Assembly: GCA_964246745.1 (NCBI GenBank)
Contig: CAXTRK010000065.1
Location: forward strand, 1 to 9,102
DNA from: Lichenicoccus sp964246745
GTDB taxonomy: Bacteria; Pseudomonadota; Alphaproteobacteria; Acetobacterales; Acetobacteraceae
Reading direction: 5' to 3'
DNA length: 9,102 nt
Part shown: positions 6,144-9,102 of the stretch, piece after piece
How the letters are laid out: each line of letters starts with the position of its first letter
Position numbering within the stretch: the stretch's first letter is position 1
Notes under the pieces: generated by a model
The model's input: the letters and a program-made list of their open reading frames with translations, nothing else
What the model was told of the DNA's origin: nothing
Database searches by the model: none
Translations under genes and position numbers: made by a program

Positions 6144-6154
6144 GACGCCGGGGC

Positions 6155-7015
6155 TTATCGCTGGCTCATCGCCCACTGTGCAAAGGTGTGCAGATCGGGA
6201 AGCTCACGCCGCAGCGCGGGAATGTCGGCCTGGTAGCCGGTGCGCGCGAACCAGTCGAACATCAGCGTGAGATCGCGCGGCAAGCGGTTGCGCACGCGCT
6301 CGGGCAGCGGGAGCGCCAGAGCGGGACGCATCCCCGCCCGGCGAAGGATGCGCACTGCCTGCGGCACGGTCACGGAATCTCCCGCCAGTTCCATGGCGCG
6401 GCCGATAGACCGCTCGGGCGTGGCAAACGCCTGGGCGGCGAGCCGGCCGATATCGCGAACGGCGACCAGTTGCAGGTGCCGGTGTTTCGGGGCCGTGCTC
6501 CTCAACATCGACAGCATGAAGGTCCGCGAAGCCGCCGTCCTGAAATTATCCATGAAGGCGACCGGACGGATGATCGTCGCGGGCAGGCCGAGTGCGGCGA
6601 TATGCTGCTCGATCCGCCACTTGCTTTCGAAATGCGGCACGCCGCTCTGGCGATCGGCGCCGCCCACCGATGAGAACACGAAATGCGCGACTTTGGCGTC
6701 GGCTGCCGCTGTCGCCAGCAGCTTGCCTTGCCGCTCCTCCGCCTCGGTGCCATGCCCCATCGGCGTCTGCACGCTGAAGACGCCGTGGGCGCCATCGACT
6801 GCGCGTCTGACCGCGGCCTCGTCGTCGAGATCGCCTTTGACCACTTCGACGCCGCGCCAGCCGAGCGAGCGGGCGGCGTCGGATGCGGGATTGCGCATCA
6901 GCGCGCGCAGGCGCCAGCGCTGCCCTGACGCCAGCAGGGCACGCACGACAGCGCCGCCTTGCTGGCCAGTCGCCCCGGTGATGAGCAACAGGCGATCCGA
7001 GTCAGTTGCGCTCAT
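6155..7015 (-). CDS. NmrA-like atypical SDR (NAD(P)-binding)
   Basis: 286-aa Rossmann protein with TGATGQQGGAV (residues 13-23), the glycine-rich loop typical of NmrA/HSCARG-like atypical SDRs, then KGDLDD (60-65), FVFSSVGGAD (112-121), PHFESKWRIEQ (127-137) and IIRPVAFMDNF (148-158). The classical Tyr of YxxxK is absent while Lys132 is kept, as is usual in this group. Relatives act as NAD(P)H redox sensors or as quinone and isoflavone reductase-like enzymes; which applies here cannot be told. ATG 7015 is supported by AGGAG six bases upstream. The gene precedes the classical SDR on the same strand and diverges from a YfcG-type GST across 113 bases, which suggests a shared role in redox or electrophile stress. 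Confidence 0.9.
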   Translation of the reverse strand: MSATDSDRLLLITGATGQQGGAVVRALLASGQRWRLRALMRNPASDAARSLGWRGVEVVKGDLDDEAAVRRAVDGAHGVFSVQTPMGHGTEAEERQGKLLATAAADAKVAHFVFSSVGGADRQSGVPHFESKWRIEQHIAALGLPATIIRPVAFMDNFRTAASRTFMLSMLRSTAPKHRHLQLVAVRDIGRLAAQAFATPERSIGRAMELAGDSVTVPQAVRILRRAGMRPALALPLPERVRNRLPRDLTLMFDWFARTGYQADIPALRRELPDLHTFAQWAMSQR

Positions 7016-7029
7016 CGGTTTCTCCTTTG
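7016..7029 (-). promoter_or_regulatory. Ribosome-binding leader of the NmrA-like gene
   Basis: The minus strand reads CAAAGGAGAAACCG directly before ATG 7015, with AGGAG (7022-7026) at a six-base spacing. It is identical to the leader at 6038-6051. Confidence 0.8.
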
Positions 7030-7058
7030 CGGCAGAGCCGGCAGGTTCCGTTTGGGGT

Positions 7059-7068
7059 GTTGATCAAC
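7059..7068. promoter_or_regulatory. Palindrome GTTGATCAAC, candidate operator
   Basis: A perfect 10-bp palindrome in the middle of the 113-base region between the divergent NmrA-like and GST genes. Its position would allow one regulator to control both directions. No regulator gene lies beside it, and no strong -35/-10 pair is visible around it. Confidence 0.35.
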
Positions 7069-7128
7069 GAGGCGCGCGCCCATCTCTCAACGGAGCGGCC
7101 GTGCCATGACGCCTGACGGAGATGCAAG

Positions 7129-7758
7129 ATGATCACGCTGCACACCTGGAAGACGCCGAACGGCCGCAAAATCTCGATCATGCTCGAGGAGCTTGGCCTT
7201 CCCTACACGGTGGTGCCGGTGGATATCGGCAGCGACCAGCAGTTCGCGCCGGAGTTCCTGGCGATCTCGCCCAACAACAAAATCCCGGCGATCGTCGACG
7301 ACGAGGCCGATGGCGGCGCGCTCAGCATCTTCGAGAGCGGCGCGATCCTGACCTATCTCGCCGACAAGACCGGCCGGCTGCTGCCGCGGCCGGTACACCA
7401 GCGTATGGCAGCGCTCGCCTGGCTCACTTGGTCGATCGGCGGCTTTGGGCCGATGCTGGGGCAGCTCGGCTTTTTCGCTGTACGCTCCCACGAGAAGGCG
7501 CCGCTCGCCATCGATCGCTTCACCAAGGAGGCAGACCGCTTGTTGCATGTCATGGAAAAGCGGCTGGCATCGTCGGCGTTCCTGGGCGGCGAGGAATATT
7601 CCATCGCCGACATCGCCTCCTACCCGTGGACCGTCGCGGCGAACAGCGTCCTGTCCGAGCCGCTCGCCGGCACCCTGACCGCGATCCCGAACGTGCATCG
7701 GTGGATGGAAGCGGTGGGCAGCCGCCCGGCGGTGCAGCGCGGCATGACGGTGCCCTGA
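7129..7758 (+). CDS. Glutathione S-transferase, Nu-class / YfcG-like disulfide-bond reductase
   Basis: 209-aa cytosolic GST with a thioredoxin-like N-terminal domain and an all-helical C-terminal domain. It begins MITLHTWKTPNGRKISIMLE; Thr9 and Asn11 in TPNGRK match the residues that bind glutathione in the Nu-class enzyme YfcG, instead of the Tyr, Ser or Cys of other classes. NNKIPAIVD (49-57) supplies the cis-proline Pro53, ESGAIL (69-74) the glutathione-binding Glu-Ser pair, and YSIADIASYPW (157-167) the N-capping box with Asp161. Known relatives show disulfide reductase activity with glutathione. ATG 7129 has GGAG (7118-7121) at a seven-base spacing. The gene diverges from the NmrA-like/SDR pair and converges with clpP, with only six bases between the two stop codons. 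The substrate is unknown. Confidence 0.92.
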   Translation: MITLHTWKTPNGRKISIMLEELGLPYTVVPVDIGSDQQFAPEFLAISPNNKIPAIVDDEADGGALSIFESGAILTYLADKTGRLLPRPVHQRMAALAWLTWSIGGFGPMLGQLGFFAVRSHEKAPLAIDRFTKEADRLLHVMEKRLASSAFLGGEEYSIADIASYPWTVAANSVLSEPLAGTLTAIPNVHRWMEAVGSRPAVQRGMTVP

Positions 7759-7764
7759 GCGGGA

Positions 7765-8469
7765 TCAGAGATCGGTGATGCTGGCCACCACGCGCGAGAC
7801 CATGCCGTAGGCGATCGCCTCCTCCGCGCTCATCCAGTAGTTGCGATCGGTATCCTTGGCGACCTTCTCGTAGGACTGTCCGGTCTCGCGCGCGAACAGC
7901 CGGTTCAGGCGCTCGCGCATCTTGATGATCTCGCGGGCCTCGATGTCGATGTCGACGGCGGGGCCGCGCACCCCGCCCATCGGCTGGTGCAGCAGGAAGC
8001 GCGTGTTGGGCAGGCAGAAGCGGCGTTCCTTGACACCCGCGACGTAGATCAAGGCGCCGGCGCTAGCCACCCAGCCGGTGCCGATCACGCGCACCGGCGC
8101 CATGGCGTCCACGAACCGGATCATGTCGTGGATGGTGTCGCCGCTCTCGACGTGGCCGCCTGGCGAGTTGACATAGACGTCGATGGGCTTGTCCGACGCG
8201 CCGGCCAGCGCCAGCAGCCTGCCGGTGACGTCACGCGCGACCTTGTCGTTGATCGCACCGAAGATCAGCACCTTGCGCTGATCGAACAGCCGTTTTTCAA
8301 GCTCGTTGACCGGCGAGGACAGCGTCTTGTTGTCGTCAGGCTCCTTGCGTTCCGGCCCGGTCGGCTCAGGAACGTCGGGACCATCGGGCGCATCCGGATC
8401 CTCGTCATCCATGCGGACGCGGCCGATCTCGTCAGTCCTGATCCGGTGCTTGTCCGACATGCCGCTCAT
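7765..8469 (-). CDS. ClpP-family protease subunit with Ser-His-Asn active site
   Basis: Serine-peptidase subunit of the Clp type, expected to form a barrel with an AAA+ partner. In 234-aa numbering it has NSPGG (101-105, oxyanion region), nucleophile Ser136 in GWVASAGA, His161 in HQPMGG, and EAREIIKMRERLN with TGQ. A gap-free alignment to E. coli ClpP from His122 to the SAxEA motif puts Asn210 (DTDRNYW) where the catalytic Asp171 sits. The first 55 or so residues are acidic and low-complexity; the family's usual LVPMV...RGERS axial-loop segment is missing, so ATPase docking may differ. It is therefore a second-type ClpP paralogue, not the main clpP. ATG 8469 is chosen because AGGGAG lies six bases upstream; ATG 8499 (AGGA, seven bases) would add ten residues. 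Confidence 0.9.
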   Translation of the reverse strand: MSGMSDKHRIRTDEIGRVRMDDEDPDAPDGPDVPEPTGPERKEPDDNKTLSSPVNELEKRLFDQRKVLIFGAINDKVARDVTGRLLALAGASDKPIDVYVNSPGGHVESGDTIHDMIRFVDAMAPVRVIGTGWVASAGALIYVAGVKERRFCLPNTRFLLHQPMGGVRGPAVDIDIEAREIIKMRERLNRLFARETGQSYEKVAKDTDRNYWMSAEEAIAYGMVSRVVASITDL

Positions 8470-8475
8470 GATGAT

Positions 8476-8481
8476 CTCCCT
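8476..8481 (-). promoter_or_regulatory. Shine-Dalgarno AGGGAG deciding the clpP-like start
   Basis: The minus strand reads AGGGAG six bases before ATG 8469. This is stronger than the AGGA before ATG 8499, so the shorter protein is favoured. Confidence 0.65.
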
Positions 8482-8505
8482 AGGCGCGGAACTGCTCATC
8501 TGAGC

Positions 8506-8534
8506 GTCCTATCCTGTTTGCCCGCGTGCTCCAA
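8506..8534 (-). promoter_or_regulatory. Weak candidate promoter of the ClpP-like gene
   Basis: On the minus strand TTGGAG (8529-8534) and TAGGAC (8506-8511) are 17 bases apart. Transcription from here would start near 8500, giving a leader of about 30 bases to ATG 8469 and almost none to ATG 8499. The -10 match is poor (3/6). Confidence 0.25.
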
Positions 8535-8549
8535 GACAGGCGAAGCCCG

Positions 8550-8578
8550 CTCTCTGTGCATGGAGCCTCTCTGTGCAT
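8550..8578. repeat. 12-bp direct repeat CTCTCTGTGCAT, period 17
   Basis: Two exact copies (8550-8561 and 8567-8578) separated by five bases lie between the divergent ClpP-like and lipoprotein genes. The spacing is between one and a half and two helical turns. It may be a regulator-binding pair or a recent small duplication. Confidence 0.55.
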
Positions 8579-8642
8579 CGAGACGGGGCCGCGCTAAACC
8601 GATGCGGATCGCGATCGGGGAAGAGATGGGCACCTTTGAGCC

Positions 8643-8646
8643 GGAG
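8643..8646 (+). promoter_or_regulatory. Shine-Dalgarno GGAG deciding the lipoprotein GTG start
   Basis: GGAG sits six bases before GTG 8653. In-frame ATG 8602 has no such site, and ATG 8626 has only GGGGA at a four-base spacing. Confidence 0.6.
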
Positions 8647-8652
8647 CCAAGA

Positions 8653-9102
8653 GTGCGTCGATGCGCGCGCGCGCTGTTTGTGCTCGCGGCGTCCACCGGG
8701 ATGGCTTCAGGCCTGGCGGGCTGCGCGCACCAGAGCGCCGTCGACACGCCGGTCGGCTGGTGGCACCAGCTTGAAGGCGGCGAGATCGCCAAGCAACGGC
8801 CGCCGCCGCCCGGCATCGACGCGCCTTACCCCGCGATCGGCACGACGCCCGCGCATCCGCCGCAGGTAGCCTCGCTTGACCTGCGTCAGTCGGTGACCGC
8901 GGCACTGCTGCGCCAACGCAACCTGACTGACCGGCTTGATGCCAACGATCCGATTCCGCTGCCGACGGCACCGTCAAAGCCGCCCGCGCCAACGCCGCCG
9001 CCCGCGTCCGCCGGCGGCTCATCGGCGACCCTGGCCGCGGCCCAGGCGGCGCCAAGCCCTCCCTCGTCGGCCCCCGCCAGCGCCGAGGACACGGCGCCGG
9101 AG
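8653..9102 (+). CDS. Proline-rich lipoprotein of unknown function (partial, runs off right edge)
   Basis: An open frame continues to the last base without a stop. From GTG 8653 the product opens with a clean lipoprotein signal: basic RRCAR, a hydrophobic stretch ALFVLAASTGMASG and the lipobox LAGC, so Cys24 would be lipidated. Ala25 rather than Asp follows, which suggests the outer membrane. Next comes a distinctive block WWHQLEGGEIAKQRPPPPG (36-54), a short helical stretch around 75-96, and a long Pro/Ala/Ser-rich region (100-150) that looks disordered and could span the periplasm. I do not recognise the family; I have an unverified impression of similar W-W-H...G-G proteins in Acetobacteraceae. 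ATG 8602 and ATG 8626 are alternative starts but would bury the signal peptide. It diverges from the ClpP-like gene. Confidence 0.75.
   Translation, partial: MRRCARALFVLAASTGMASGLAGCAHQSAVDTPVGWWHQLEGGEIAKQRPPPPGIDAPYPAIGTTPAHPPQVASLDLRQSVTAALLRQRNLTDRLDANDPIPLPTAPSKPPAPTPPPASAGGSSATLAAAQAAPSPPSSAPASAEDTAPE

Noticed and set aside
8470..8499. ATG 8499 as the start of the ClpP-like gene
   Set aside because: It remains possible, but its AGGA site is weaker than the AGGGAG before ATG 8469 and the ten added residues carry no recognisable feature.
8594..9055. Long minus-strand open frames opposite the lipoprotein gene
   Set aside because: They are Arg/Ala-rich shadows of a plus-strand gene with a clear signal peptide and lipobox.
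1..9102. CRISPR array, insertion sequence or toxin-antitoxin pair
   Set aside because: I looked for regularly spaced repeats, terminal inverted repeats with a transposase, and paired small genes; none is present.

Overview
The window reads as a compact, high-GC chromosomal segment of an alphaproteobacterium, most likely Rhodospirillales and probably close to the Acetobacteraceae. The reasons are the GlnB and L13/S9 sequence style, the rplM-rpsI-argC order, and a tRNA-His gene that keeps the canonical encoded G-1 and C73, which several other alphaproteobacterial orders have lost. The genus assignment is inference. No phage, transposon, CRISPR array or obviously transferred island is visible.

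Left part (1-3073): the start of a PII signal-transduction gene (glnB, minus strand, running off the left edge) diverges from a fold-type I PLP aminotransferase. A tRNA-His(GTG) gene follows at once, with a promoter-like site inside the aminotransferase 3' end, and then mobA (molybdopterin guanylyltransferase). mobA converges on an atypical extended-SDR gene, and their 3' ends overlap by 83 bp.

Centre (3074-5306): a divergent control region with two palindromes and a good sigma70-type promoter leads into rplM-rpsI-argC. These genes are nearly contiguous. argC appears to start with a rare CTG codon that overlaps the rpsI stop.

Right-centre (5307-7758): a minus-strand pair, an NmrA-like atypical SDR followed by a classical SDR, diverges from a Nu-class (YfcG-type) glutathione transferase. 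The two SDR genes share an identical 14-base ribosome-binding leader. The gap between them is rich in inverted repeats. Together they look like a small redox or electrophile-handling module.

Right part (7759-9102): a ClpP paralogue on the minus strand has Ser and His but Asn at the catalytic Asp position, and an acidic N-terminal extension in place of the usual axial-loop sequence. It diverges from a proline-rich lipoprotein of unknown function that runs off the right edge. The intergenic region carries a 12-bp direct repeat.

Most of the window is ordinary housekeeping and I do not see a convincing new multi-gene system. The points most worth following are the CTG start of argC, the Ser-His-Asn ClpP, and the uncharacterised lipoprotein.
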